Assembly (NCBI RefSeq): GCF_000372465.1
Contig: NZ_AQUZ01000006.1
Coordinates: 129,417-193,416, forward strand
Source: Kribbella catacumbae DSM 19601
GTDB taxonomy: Bacteria; Actinomycetota; Actinomycetes; Propionibacteriales; Kribbellaceae
Direction of reading: 5' to 3'
DNA length: 64,000 nt
Shown here piece by piece: positions 1-8,600 of the stretch. The notes beneath the pieces were generated by a model. It was not told where the DNA came from. It saw nothing but the letters and a program-made list of their open reading frames with translations, and did not search any database. Each line of letters starts with the position of its first letter. Positions within the stretch are counted from its first letter, which is position 1. The position numbers and the translations under genes were made by a program.

Positions 1-336
1 GGGGGCGGTGGTGTGGGTTGGGAGGACTCGGTCGGCGACGACGGTGCCGGAGCCTTGGCGGGCGGTTAGCCAGCCTTCGGCCACTAGTTGGCCGTAGGCG
101 TCGGCGACGGTGTTGCGGGCGATGCCGAGGTCTTTGGCGAGTGAGCGGGACGAAGGCAGTCGGGTGCCGGGCGTCAGCCGACCGGTCCGGATCGACTCGT
201 GCAACGCCTGCACCAGGTCGGCTCGCCCACGGCGGTGCGCCAAGTCGAGGTGCAGGTCGGCCCCGGCGAGCCCGACCTCCGCCGCCGGATCGGCTCCGTC
301 GGCTTGCCGACCAGAATTGGCCCCTCGTTCTTCCAT
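1..336 (-). CDS. MocR-type GntR/aminotransferase regulator, N-terminal part
   Basis: This is the first 112 codons of a minus-strand gene that runs off the left edge. The protein reads MEERGANSGRQ, then a winged-helix GntR DNA-binding domain (around residues 38-100) with the typical stretches LVQALHESIRTGRLTPGTRL and ARNTVADAYGQLVAEGWL, and a wing ending GSGTVV. In MocR proteins this is followed by a PLP-binding aminotransferase-like domain, which lies outside the window. The gene is divergent from a carboxymuconolactone decarboxylase-like gene 47 bp away, a common arrangement in which the regulator controls its neighbour. The ATG at 336 sits inside a 12-bp palindrome. The family call is firm for the visible part; the MocR extension is inferred. 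Confidence 0.8.
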   Translation of the reverse strand, partial: MEERGANSGRQADGADPAAEVGLAGADLHLDLAHRRGRADLVQALHESIRTGRLTPGTRLPSSRSLAKDLGIARNTVADAYGQLVAEGWLTARQGSGTVVADRVLPTHTTAP

Positions 337-360
337 GGAAGTGGACCATACACCTGGGCC
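330..360. promoter_or_regulatory. Divergent control region with palindrome and repeated half-sites
   Basis: The sequence shows a perfect palindrome, CTTCCATGGAAG (330-341), overlapping the regulator's start codon. Two direct TGGRCC boxes follow at 342-347 and 355-360, 13 bp apart. MocR proteins often bind direct repeats between divergent genes, so these are candidate operator half-sites. No clean -35/-10 pair is visible. Confidence 0.35.
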
Positions 361-383
361 GATCTGCGTTTAGCGTTGTCGGC

Positions 384-848
384 ATGAGCACAACGACACT
401 TCGCAGAGTCAAGATCGCCACTCATGCACCGGAGTTCTACGAGGCGCTGTGCGCGCTGGACGAGGTTTCCGCGCTCGGGCTTGATCCGAAGCTCTCGCAG
501 CTGGTCCGGATCCGCGCCTCGCAGCTGAACGGCTGCGCCTACTGCCTCGACATGCACGCCCTGGACGCCCGGCACGAGGGCGACACCGAGCAGCGGGTCA
601 ACCTGGTCGCCACCTGGCGGGAGGCGCGCAAGTTCTACACCGAGCAGGAGCTGGCCGCGTTCGAGCTGACCGAGGCGATGACGCTGATCAGCGTCGACCA
701 CGTCCCGGACGAGGTCTACGAGATCGCCGCGGCCGCCTTCGACCAGAAGGAGCTGGCCCAGCTGATGGGCCTGATCATCATGATCAACGCGTGGAACCGG
801 GTCGGCGTCGCCTGCCGCCTCGAGCCCGGCCACTACAACCCGGCCTGA
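384..848 (+). CDS. Carboxymuconolactone decarboxylase / AhpD-like protein
   Basis: A 154-residue protein starting MSTTTLRRVKIATHAPEFY. It carries the AhpD-type redox centre CAYCLDMH, with Cys51, Cys54 and His58, and the family signature LVRIRASQLNG just before it. The length is typical of the stand-alone carboxymuconolactone decarboxylase fold. Members with CxxC-x3-H usually act as peroxidatic or alkylhydroperoxidase-like thiol enzymes rather than true decarboxylases. The ATG at 384 is chosen because the region upstream encodes the divergent regulator and its operator; the longer open frame starting at 18 is not supported. It is followed after 5 bp by a PEP mutase-like gene, so the two are probably cotranscribed under the divergent MocR regulator. 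The substrate is unknown. Confidence 0.88.
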   Translation: MSTTTLRRVKIATHAPEFYEALCALDEVSALGLDPKLSQLVRIRASQLNGCAYCLDMHALDARHEGDTEQRVNLVATWREARKFYTEQELAAFELTEAMTLISVDHVPDEVYEIAAAAFDQKELAQLMGLIIMINAWNRVGVACRLEPGHYNPA

Positions 849-853
849 CCGCG

Positions 854-1573
854 ATGGCCACCACAGACGCAAAGACGGCCGAGACCTTCCGGGCCCTGCA
901 CCACGGCCCGACCCCGCTGGTACTGCCGAACGCCTGGGACCCCGTCAGCGCCCGGGTCATCGCCGAAGCCGGCTACCCCGCGATCGCCACCAGCAGTGGT
1001 GCGGTCGCCCGGGTGCTCGGGTACGACGACGGCCAGCTGACCCCGCCGGCCGAGATGTTCGAAGCCATCGCCCGGATCGCGCGCGCGGTCGACGTACCGG
1101 TGACGGCTGACATGGAGGCCGGCTACGGGCTGGACCCGAAGGAGTTCGCCGACAGGTTGCTGGAGACCGGCGCGGTCGGCTGCAACCTGGAGGACTCGGT
1201 CCTCGACGAACTGGTGGATGTCCAGCAGCAGGCGGACCACCTGTGCGCAGTACGGGCTGCGGCCGGGGCCGACCTGGTCCTCAACGCCCGCATCGACGAC
1301 TTCATCGCGGGCGGGACCGTCGACGACGCGATCGCCCGGGGCCGGGCCTACCGCCGTGCCGGAGCCGACTGCGTCTACCCGATCATGGCGCCGCTCGACG
1401 TCCTGAAGAGGCTGGCCGACGACATCGGCGGCCCGATCAACGCCCACGCCAAGCCGAACGGCCCGACTCCGTCAGAACTGATCGCCCAGGGCGCCACCCG
1501 CATCTCCTACGGCACCAGCCTGCACAACTTCACCACCGACGCTCTCCGCAATCTGCTCCCACAACTGCGCTAG
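854..1573 (+). CDS. Isocitrate lyase / PEP phosphonomutase superfamily protein
   Basis: A 239-residue TIM-barrel protein of the PEP mutase/isocitrate lyase superfamily. The early segment PLVLPNAWDPVSARVIAEAG and the metal-binding strand VPVTADMEAGYG are diagnostic; GCNLEDS and LNARIDDF follow in the expected order. The superfamily breaks or makes C-C or C-P bonds next to a carboxylate, using Mg2+. The typical catalytic Cys loop (KKCGH) of isocitrate lyase is absent, so this is a generic small member, often annotated as oxaloacetate decarboxylase-like. The ATG at 854 is used, 5 bp after the previous stop. Its role beside an AhpD-like protein is unknown. Confidence 0.85.
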   Translation: MATTDAKTAETFRALHHGPTPLVLPNAWDPVSARVIAEAGYPAIATSSGAVARVLGYDDGQLTPPAEMFEAIARIARAVDVPVTADMEAGYGLDPKEFADRLLETGAVGCNLEDSVLDELVDVQQQADHLCAVRAAAGADLVLNARIDDFIAGGTVDDAIARGRAYRRAGADCVYPIMAPLDVLKRLADDIGGPINAHAKPNGPTPSELIAQGATRISYGTSLHNFTTDALRNLLPQLR

Positions 1574-1787
1574 AACACCTTCGCCGCACCTCCGCCCACC
1601 CGACGGCGAGACTCCCTGGGGCCCAAGGGCTGGGAGGGTCCGGACGTCCGCGCATACCTCTCTCCCGTAAGCAAACGCTTCCCTCGGCGTGTCGGGGTAT
1701 CGGCGCGAGGTCGTGCGTGCGCGGCCGTCCACGCCCTCGTCACGGCGGACACACGGTCACGCAGTCGAGGAGTGACAGATGACCCGC

Positions 1788-1826
1788 GTGAAGGATTGTT
1801 GCCACGGAGCGGCAAAAATCCTTCAC
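1788..1826. repeat. Long inverted repeat (hairpin) in intergenic DNA
   Basis: A 16-bp arm, GTGAAGGATTGTTGCC, is followed by a 7-base spacer and a 16-bp arm that is complementary at 15 positions. It lies 215 bp after the PEP mutase-like gene and 170 bp before the cyclase gene. There is no T tract right after it. It could be a terminator, a dispersed repeat or an operator. Confidence 0.6.
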
Positions 1827-1872
1827 GCCGCGGCCCGGAAGGGTGGCACTCTGCGAACCGCCAGCGGCTCAG

Positions 1873-1904
1873 CTGCCGGGCTGCCGGGCTGCCGGGCTGC
1901 CGGG
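1873..1904. repeat. Tandem 8-bp repeat, four copies
   Basis: Four exact head-to-tail copies of CTGCCGGG lie in the 422-bp gap between the PEP mutase-like gene and the cyclase gene. Such short GC repeats arise by slippage. No coding role is seen. Apart from the hairpin before it and a G-rich tract after it, nothing else is recognisable in this gap. Confidence 0.7.
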
Positions 1905-1950
1905 CGAGGATCCTCGGCTTCGTGTTGGCCAAGCGACTTGAGGGGAATTT

Positions 1951-1981
1951 GGGATGTGGGGTCGGGGGTGGGTGGGATGGG
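1951..1981 (+). other. G-quadruplex-capable tract in the cyclase leader
   Basis: Six runs of at least three G (1951-1953, 1958-1961, 1964-1968, 1970-1972, 1974-1976, 1979-1981) are separated by loops of 1-4 bases. This meets the usual G3+N1-7 pattern for an intramolecular quadruplex. It ends 14 bases before the chosen start codon at 1996, so it covers the probable ribosome binding site. Confidence 0.55.
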
Positions 1982-1995
1982 TGAGGATGGCTGGC

Positions 1996-2904
1996 ATGAG
2001 CACCTATCGCGCCCGCTTCGACGCCGCCGTCTCCTTCACGAACGGAGGCGGTCTCGAGGTCCAGGGCTTCCTGGTCGACGTTCCTTCGGCGGAGGTGACG
2101 TCCGCGCAGGTCGGCGAACTCTTCCTCGATTCGCTCGGATTGTTGATGGCCGGCGACGTAGAGCTCGCCAACCTGGAGATCATCGAGGCGGCCCACAAGG
2201 GCACTCGCGGCGGCCCGGCAGCCAACCGCCAGCCGAGCGGCGGGCGGGCGGAGTACGTGGAGCTCAGTCACGTGATCCGCGACGGCATGGTGACGCTCCC
2301 GAACCTGCCCGGCCCGGAGCTGGACAAGCAGTTGACCCGGGAGGCGTCGCGGGAGATCTACGCGCCGGGCACCGAGTTCGAGATCGGGCTGATCACGATG
2401 GTGACGAACACAGGCACCTACATGGACAGCCCGTACCACCGCTACCCCGACGGCCACGATCTGACCGGCTTCGGCCTCGACCGCACCGCCGACCTGCCCG
2501 CGGTCGTCGTCCGGCTGGAAGACAGCGGACGCCTGGGGATCGACGCCGCCGCCCTCGCGACGTACGACGTACAGGGCAAGGCGGTGCTGCTGCACACCGG
2601 CGACGACGCCCGCTTCGGTACGCCGCAGTACGTCGAGGAGCCGCATTTCCTGACCCGCGACGGTGCTGAGTGGCTGATCGCGAACGGCGCCGTACTCGTC
2701 GGCATCGACGCGGCCAACATCGACGACATGACCGACGGCACCAGGCCCGCCCACACGCTGCTGCTCGGCGCGGGCATCGCGATCGTCGAACACCTCACCG
2801 GGTTGGCCCAGGTCCCACCCACCGGCGCCACGTTCACCGCCACCGCGCCGCGGATCGCTGGCCTGGGCACCTTCCCCGTCCGCGCCTACGCCAAGCTCCC
2901 CTGA
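1996..2904 (+). CDS. Cyclase-family (kynurenine formamidase-like) hydrolase with N-terminal extension
   Basis: A 302-residue protein. From about residue 85 (VELSHVIRDGMVTLPNLPGP) it matches the cyclase/arylformamidase family, metal-dependent hydrolases of amide or lactone bonds. The family metal motif HxGTHxDxPxH appears here as NTGTYMDSPYH, so two usual histidines are replaced by Asn and Tyr while Asp and the last His remain. GIDAANIDD and HTLLLG near the C-terminus are the later conserved blocks. The first 80 or so residues (FDAAVSFTNGGGLEVQGFLV) are not part of the usual domain; I do not recognise them. The start at 1996 is preferred over 1954 and 1987 because GGGTGAGG lies 9 bases upstream. 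The substrate is unknown. Confidence 0.75.
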   Translation: MSTYRARFDAAVSFTNGGGLEVQGFLVDVPSAEVTSAQVGELFLDSLGLLMAGDVELANLEIIEAAHKGTRGGPAANRQPSGGRAEYVELSHVIRDGMVTLPNLPGPELDKQLTREASREIYAPGTEFEIGLITMVTNTGTYMDSPYHRYPDGHDLTGFGLDRTADLPAVVVRLEDSGRLGIDAAALATYDVQGKAVLLHTGDDARFGTPQYVEEPHFLTRDGAEWLIANGAVLVGIDAANIDDMTDGTRPAHTLLLGAGIAIVEHLTGLAQVPPTGATFTATAPRIAGLGTFPVRAYAKLP

Positions 2905-2908
2905 CCGC

Positions 2909-3724
2909 CTAGGCGCTGCCTGGGCCGAAGCGCTGGGCTTGCCCGCTGTGAATATCGTCTACCCACTCCCAGCCGGGCTTGGCCGATGCGCCGAGCCGCG
3001 GGTCATCGGGAGCCTGGCCGTCACGCAAGGCATGCACGTACGCCCGATCCAGGTCGATCCGTCTGCGGAGTTGATCAGCTCCGCAGACGGACCCATGACC
3101 GGGGACGAGGACCTTGACGTCGACCGCCACGTCCTCGAGCAGCCGCAGCCCCACGAGGTACTCCGCGATCGGGTCATTGGTGTCGGTCAAGTTGTCGAGC
3201 ATCGGAATGAAGACATCAGAAAGCATGTCGCCGGCGACGAGAACCCCGTGTTCCTCGATCAACAGCGCCGCATGGCCCGGGGCATGCGCCGGATGCTCGA
3301 TGATCCGGACCTGAGGGCCATCCCACGGAAGGTGCGTGGTTCCGGCAGGCAGTGCGGTGAGGCCGAACAGGTCGAGCGGTACCTCCTCGGCGACTTCCGG
3401 CGGTAACCCCTCGGCGGCGCGGGCCTTCCAGTCCGCGTTCGACCGCAGGTCTCGCATGAACGCCGCACAGCGGGCCGTACCGTACCGGGGCGCGTCGCCG
3501 AGTACCGCGTCCCAGAGCACGTGATCCCAGTCAGGATGCGTCGCGAAGCCTGCCACCACAGGCTGGCCCAAGTCGCGAAGGCCGTCCGCGATGGCGGCCA
3601 TTTCGTCGCCCGTCAGCCCGGGGTCGACGAGCAGTACGCCGGCCCGGCCCTGCACGACAATCGCGTTGTTCTGGAGTAACTCGCTCTGGTGGACCAGCAC
3701 GCCCTCCGCGACCTGTCTCAGCAT
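2909..3724 (-). CDS. Metallo-beta-lactamase-fold hydrolase
   Basis: A 271-residue MBL-fold protein. The N-terminus has the expected strand VVQGRAGVLLVDPG, followed by the metal motif written THPDWDH (His63, Asp65, Asp67, His68), HAPGHAALLIEE for the third His, GVLVAGDML for the bridging Asp and VLVPGHGSV for the last His. The canonical motif is HxHxDH; here the second His is Asp. The fold covers beta-lactamases, glyoxalase II, lactonases and other thioester or ester hydrolases, so the substrate cannot be read. The ATG at 3724 follows a good GAGGAAG ribosome site. It lies 43 bp downstream of the DNRLRE gene on the same strand and ends tail to tail with the cyclase gene, 4 bp apart. Confidence 0.85.
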   Translation of the reverse strand: MLRQVAEGVLVHQSELLQNNAIVVQGRAGVLLVDPGLTGDEMAAIADGLRDLGQPVVAGFATHPDWDHVLWDAVLGDAPRYGTARCAAFMRDLRSNADWKARAAEGLPPEVAEEVPLDLFGLTALPAGTTHLPWDGPQVRIIEHPAHAPGHAALLIEEHGVLVAGDMLSDVFIPMLDNLTDTNDPIAEYLVGLRLLEDVAVDVKVLVPGHGSVCGADQLRRRIDLDRAYVHALRDGQAPDDPRLGASAKPGWEWVDDIHSGQAQRFGPGSA

Positions 3725-3767
3725 GGGCTTCCTCCGCTTGTGGTCTGGACCGCTTTCCGAGAACGTA

Positions 3768-5537
3768 CTACCTCGCGGTGGCAAGCATGGTGCTCACGGT
3801 GAACTCGCACCAGGTCGACCACTCGCCGGGCGAGGTGCCGTCGGTGCCCCGGACTCGCCAGGCATAGCTGCTGCCTTCGGTGAACGCCTCGTCGGGGATG
3901 GTGGTGCCCATCCAGGATCCAGAGGCGCCAGGGCCTTCGGTCGTGGTGGTGCTGGTGGTACTGCCGACCACCTTCCACTCGAAGGTGCCGTACACCTGCG
4001 TGCCCAGGGTGTCGCTGATCTGCGCCCGCAACTGGGGATTCAGGCTGGAGATGAACGGCCGGTCCGCGCCGGTGGCGCAGACGGTTTCAGGTGCGGTCGC
4101 CAGGGCGTCGACGGCGATCCTGGTCTGATAGGTGACCGTGACCGACGGCGGATTGGCGGCCTCGCGGGAGCCGAACCGTTTCCAGCCGTAGTTGTCGGTC
4201 TCGCTCGCCGCGCTGATCCCGATGTTGGTACTGGTCAGCTTGTTCGCCGACGTGTACTGGAACGCCGCGGTCACCGGGATCGTCACCCAGCCATCACTGC
4301 AGGCGCTTCCCCATCCCTTGGTCTGGGTCGAGGTTCCGACCTGCTCGTACTGCGCCGGCCGGTTCGTCCAGCGGGCCGTGTTCGTCACGGTGGCCACCCG
4401 GTGTGCCACCCACCCCCTGGCTGTGCAGGAGTAGGAGTGATGCCCCCATAGGCTCAGCGTGGCGGCCTGGATCTGCTTGTCCCAAAGCCATTCCTGGTTG
4501 TCGAACCGCAGATACGACTTGGCCTTGTTGGCGCCGCCGTCGTTCGTGCCGATCTTCAGTTCGGTCGCGGCGGACTGGTCGGTGCTGTAGCTGGACTGGA
4601 CGAAAGCGTCGAAGTTCGCACCCGAGCTCTGCGACGGGTCGATGGTGACCGGGTAGACGGTCTTCGGGTCGGTCAGGAACGCCGCGTTGGGCGTCAGCAG
4701 CAGCGCACCTTTGCCGAGGCCGAGCCCCACCGGCGCCCTCCTGAGGTGTTCACCGGACGCCTGATCGACGGTCGAGTCCCACATCATCGGTGCCGGTACG
4801 TCGTGGCTCTCGGTGCCCGACGAGACCTTAAGGCCGCCCCTGCCGTCGAGCTTCGTGGTCAGACCGTCCGCCTTCCAAGGCATCCTGATCTGCTTCAGCT
4901 GTCCTGCGGCCTGCCGGTTCTTCACCAGCAGCAGTTGCTGGTAGCCGGTTCTAGTCGCCTCGACGACCAGGTCGACACCGGGCTTCACCTCGCGATAGGT
5001 GGCAGTGGACCCGTCGATCTCCGGAGTCGGTAGCGGACCGGACCAGCCGAGAGTGGAACGCCGGCCGGGCCTACCGAACGCGACCAGGTCATGATCCCCC
5101 TGGCCGACCGGCCCGGACAGCTTCAGTCCGTAGGGATGGGCCTTGGAGGCAACGGAACCGTCGGCCTGCCGGACCAACGACACGTCGACGGCGATCCACG
5201 CGCCGTTCGCGTTCCGCATCCGGACCGGACCAGCAGCGATGGTCGCCTCGATCTGACCAGACGGCAGCGCCCGGTACTCCGTTGTGTCGGTGGTCTTGCT
5301 CGTGATCAGCACCGGCTTGCCTGTCGTCCTGGCGGTGACGACAGCCGCCGCTTCGCCGGAACGCTCCAGCGGTGTGTCCGGCCTGACGGCAGGTTGGTCC
5401 ACCGGTGTGGCACCGGCCGGTCCGTGCAGCAGACCGGCCACCAGCGCGAGACCGACGGCTGCGCCGATCCAGCGCGCCGAGCGGGTCAGGTGATCACTAC
5501 GCAGCATGCGCGAGCTGGATTCAGGGGACATGCGCAT
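3768..5537 (-). CDS. Secreted DNRLRE-domain protein, short paralogue of the neighbouring RHS N-terminus
   Basis: A 589-residue protein with an Arg-rich start and a hydrophobic signal segment (RWIGAAVGLALVAGLLHGPAG), probably cleaved after an Ala-rich site. The region with TVYPVTIDPSQSSG, KSYLRFDNQEWLWDKQIQAA and LSLWGHHSYSC is a DNRLRE-type jelly-roll found in secreted actinobacterial RHS and wall proteins. A fibronectin-like segment (SYAWRVRGTDG) ends the protein. It aligns residue by residue with the first 600 or so residues of the larger gene next door, then stops with STMLATAR where the larger one continues into Ig-like and RHS repeats. The ATG at 5537 has AGAAAGG just upstream. It looks like a duplicated, truncated copy but has an intact reading frame. 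Confidence 0.82.
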   Translation of the reverse strand: MRMSPESSSRMLRSDHLTRSARWIGAAVGLALVAGLLHGPAGATPVDQPAVRPDTPLERSGEAAAVVTARTTGKPVLITSKTTDTTEYRALPSGQIEATIAAGPVRMRNANGAWIAVDVSLVRQADGSVASKAHPYGLKLSGPVGQGDHDLVAFGRPGRRSTLGWSGPLPTPEIDGSTATYREVKPGVDLVVEATRTGYQQLLLVKNRQAAGQLKQIRMPWKADGLTTKLDGRGGLKVSSGTESHDVPAPMMWDSTVDQASGEHLRRAPVGLGLGKGALLLTPNAAFLTDPKTVYPVTIDPSQSSGANFDAFVQSSYSTDQSAATELKIGTNDGGANKAKSYLRFDNQEWLWDKQIQAATLSLWGHHSYSCTARGWVAHRVATVTNTARWTNRPAQYEQVGTSTQTKGWGSACSDGWVTIPVTAAFQYTSANKLTSTNIGISAASETDNYGWKRFGSREAANPPSVTVTYQTRIAVDALATAPETVCATGADRPFISSLNPQLRAQISDTLGTQVYGTFEWKVVGSTTSTTTTEGPGASGSWMGTTIPDEAFTEGSSYAWRVRGTDGTSPGEWSTWCEFTVSTMLATAR

Positions 5538-5579
5538 GACCTTTCTGGTCGAGCAGGGAAACCTGGACGGAGGGTAGAA

Positions 5580-5611
5580 ACCCGGGCGGCCCTGGTGAGG
5601 GCCGCCCGGGT
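5580..5611 (-). terminator. Strong GC hairpin between the two DNRLRE genes
   Basis: A perfect 14-bp stem (arms 5580-5593 and 5598-5611) closes a 4-base loop. It begins 40 bp after the stop codon of the RHS gene and before the start of its short paralogue, where an intrinsic terminator is expected. There is no U tract, which is common in high-GC actinobacteria. Confidence 0.75.
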
Positions 5612-5650
5612 GTGGATCAGCGGATCAGGTGCAGGGGTGCCTCGTCAGCC

Positions 5651-8600
5651 CTATCTGCGGCTTGACGGCGACATCGGCCCTGGACCGGGGATGTGGAACA
5701 ACCACCGCTTCACCTTCTGCCAGACGTAGGTCTTGACGACACCGAAGGCACAGCCCTGCGCGCCCCAGCGGCCGATCTTGTACGGGAGCCTCTTGTACTT
5801 GGCCCAGAAGGACTTCCGCAGCATCGACAGACCGGCGCCCTTGGCACAGGCCCGCACGTACTTGTTCTTGACGACCTTGCGCCAGACCCACCGCACGTAC
5901 TTGTTCCGCTTGATCTTCTTCTTGAGTGCCTTCAACTTCTTCGCGGCTGCTTTGAGCACACACTTCTTGCTCCAGCACGGCCACTTGCCGTCCAGGTCGA
6001 CCTTGTCCACCGGGTCGGCGCACGCGTACTCGTACGCGTTGCAACCGCCGCCGTAGATCGGGTCGACCTGCAGGAAGCGCCCGGTGGCCGGGTTGTAGAG
6101 CCGGACACCCATCAAGACGATCCCGGACGGTGCGTCCGCGGCTCGCTGCTGTCCGCCGAGCCAGCCGTAGCGCTGCTTCCCGACGGCCTCGGAGTCGCCG
6201 AGCCGGCCGTACTCGTCGGCCTGGCTGGTGCTGGACAGCCCTTCGTCACCACTGTGGATGGTGGCCACGATGTCGCCGGACAGATCGGCGATCTGCCACT
6301 CCGGTGCGCCACTGTCGCTGTCGACGATCGCGGTCATACCGGACAGGCCCGGGACGGCCCGGGTGAACCGGGTCGCACCTTCCTGGGTCCAGGCCGGCGA
6401 ATCCCCGTCCTCGTCGTAGTGGTTGACGTTCGTCACCACCTCACCGGTCGAGTTGTCGGTCCAGGATCGGATCCGCTCACCGGTGACGTCGATGGTGTAG
6501 TCCGTCGTACGACCGCCCTGAGTAACCGTGTCCACCAGGTCGTCCGCGTGGTATGTGGCCGTCACGATCCCGGCCCCGGGTGCTCCCGTGTCGATGGCCG
6601 GCACTGTCGTGGTCCGGCCGAGAGCGTCGTAGGCGTAGCCGGCGGTGGTCACCCGGTTCGCCGTGTCGTAGGTCCAGGTCCGCGAGGTCGCCGGGGTGGT
6701 CGTCTGGCAACTGCCGTCAGCAGCCGGACCGTACTCGGCGCTACTCGTCCTGTCCGTGGCAGTGCTGAACCCGTACGCCCGGGTCACACACTTCTCACCG
6801 ATGGTCTCCTCGACCGACGTGACCCGCCCGGCCGCGTCGGTGCGGAAGAGCTGGCTGGACAGAGTGGAGACCCGCTTGGCCGTCTGGCCTTGCGCTGTCC
6901 CGGTCAGCGACTCACTGAACAACGTGCAGTCGCCGGAGGAACACCCTGGCTTGCTGTAGGTGACACCGGCCTGTTCGCCGGCTTCGTCGTACCGGGTGTC
7001 GACCTTGACCCCGTTGGGCCAGGTCTCGCTGACCAGCTGCCCGTCGGCGTTGTGACTACCGGTGTAGGTGCCGGTGTTGCTGTCGTTCACCGAGGTGAGC
7101 AAACCGCGATAGTCGTAACCGTAGATCCGGCTCGCCTTGCCATCCGAGGTGGTCGCCGGGCGGCCGAGCAGGTCGTACGTCGTGGTGGACAAGTTGCCGT
7201 CGGCATCTTTGTAGGAGGTGACCCGGCCGAGAGTGTCGTAGGTGCGGACGATCTCGGCGGTGACGGTGCCGCCGGACACCGACTCGGTGCGGAGGATGTT
7301 GCCGTTGAGCGGGTCGTAGACGGTGCGCTGGATCGGAACCGCCGTACCGAGGCCTGCTGCCGCCACCGTGGCGAGCTCCAGGATCCGGCCGGCCGGGTCG
7401 AACTTCGTGGTGCTGGTTCGCAGCGTCCCGGCACTGGTCTTCTCGATCAGCAACCGCTGCTGGTTGAACATGTCGTACGTCTGCACCTTGACCGGCAGCT
7501 CAGGCCCGGTGGCGGCCTGACCACCTGGCTGGAGACGGCAGGTCAGGTTCGCCCACTCCGGCCGCAGATCGCATTCGCCGTACCCCGATCCGGCGGTGGC
7601 CCGGTAGTAGACCGTCTTCTGCGTGGCCGGGGTGTTGGTGGTCGTACCGCCCGCGACCTGGGTCGAGGAGGTTTCGAGACCGGTGACTGGATCCAGGGCG
7701 GTACGGACGGTCTGGCCCAGACCCCCTGGGTCGGTGGTCGTCACCGTCGGCATCCGCAGACTCCAGTTGTAGCCGATGGTCGTGACGCGGCGATCCGCCT
7801 CGATCGCGGTACCGCCAGCGCCCCAGAGCCGAACCTGCGACTCCGTGGTGGTGACCAGGTTGAACGGAGCGCCAGCGGTGGGCGCGCCCTGGTCGTAGGT
7901 GTTCCGGGTGAGCTGCCTGCCCCTGGCCGTGGCGCCGGTGCTGAGGCGAACCTCCGTCTCGGGCTGCAGAGTGCTCTCGAGCCGTTCTCCGTCCAGCGAG
8001 AAGTTGTTCACAGTGGAGTAGGCCTGCGCCAGGGTCTGCTCCGCGGCGTCATTGTCCGACGGCGACTGGTTCAGGGCCCGATTGCGGTTCTCCGCGGTCA
8101 GTGAGCGAACGGAGTTGCCGAAACCGTCGTACCAGGTGGTGGTGATGTTGCCGCCCGGTGTCGCCTTGTTGATCTCCTGGCCGTTGGAATCCAGGTAGGT
8201 GACGGTTGCCCGCTCCCAACTCGACGGTAGCGCACCGGTGGACGGATTGCCGCCAGGCACCTGGTCAGGTGGGAAGACGGCCGCGGCGTCAGTGGGAGCT
8301 TCTGGCTGTCCCCACCGCTTGGTCTGCCCAGGAGACAGGTCATTCGGTGCACCTGCTCCGGACAGAGGAACCTTGTAGACAACAGTCTCGACGGCGGTGC
8401 CTGCCGTCAGAGCAGAGCGAGTCACCTTGTGAAGGCGGCCGATGGCGGGGTCGTTCGGCAACGTCGTGTAGCTCAGCTGCCAAGGCTCCTGTCCGGCCGG
8501 CTTCACGGTCGAGAGAACACCGTCAGCCTGGTAGCTGTAGGTGTCGCCGACGTGGTTGGTGCCGGAGTCCAGCCGCGGGTCCCAGGCCGAACGCAGCCGG

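Noticed and set aside
5693..8104. An 803-codon plus-strand frame opposite the RHS gene
   Set aside because: It lies wholly within the RHS repeats on the other strand, has no recognisable domain, and reflects third-position GC bias.
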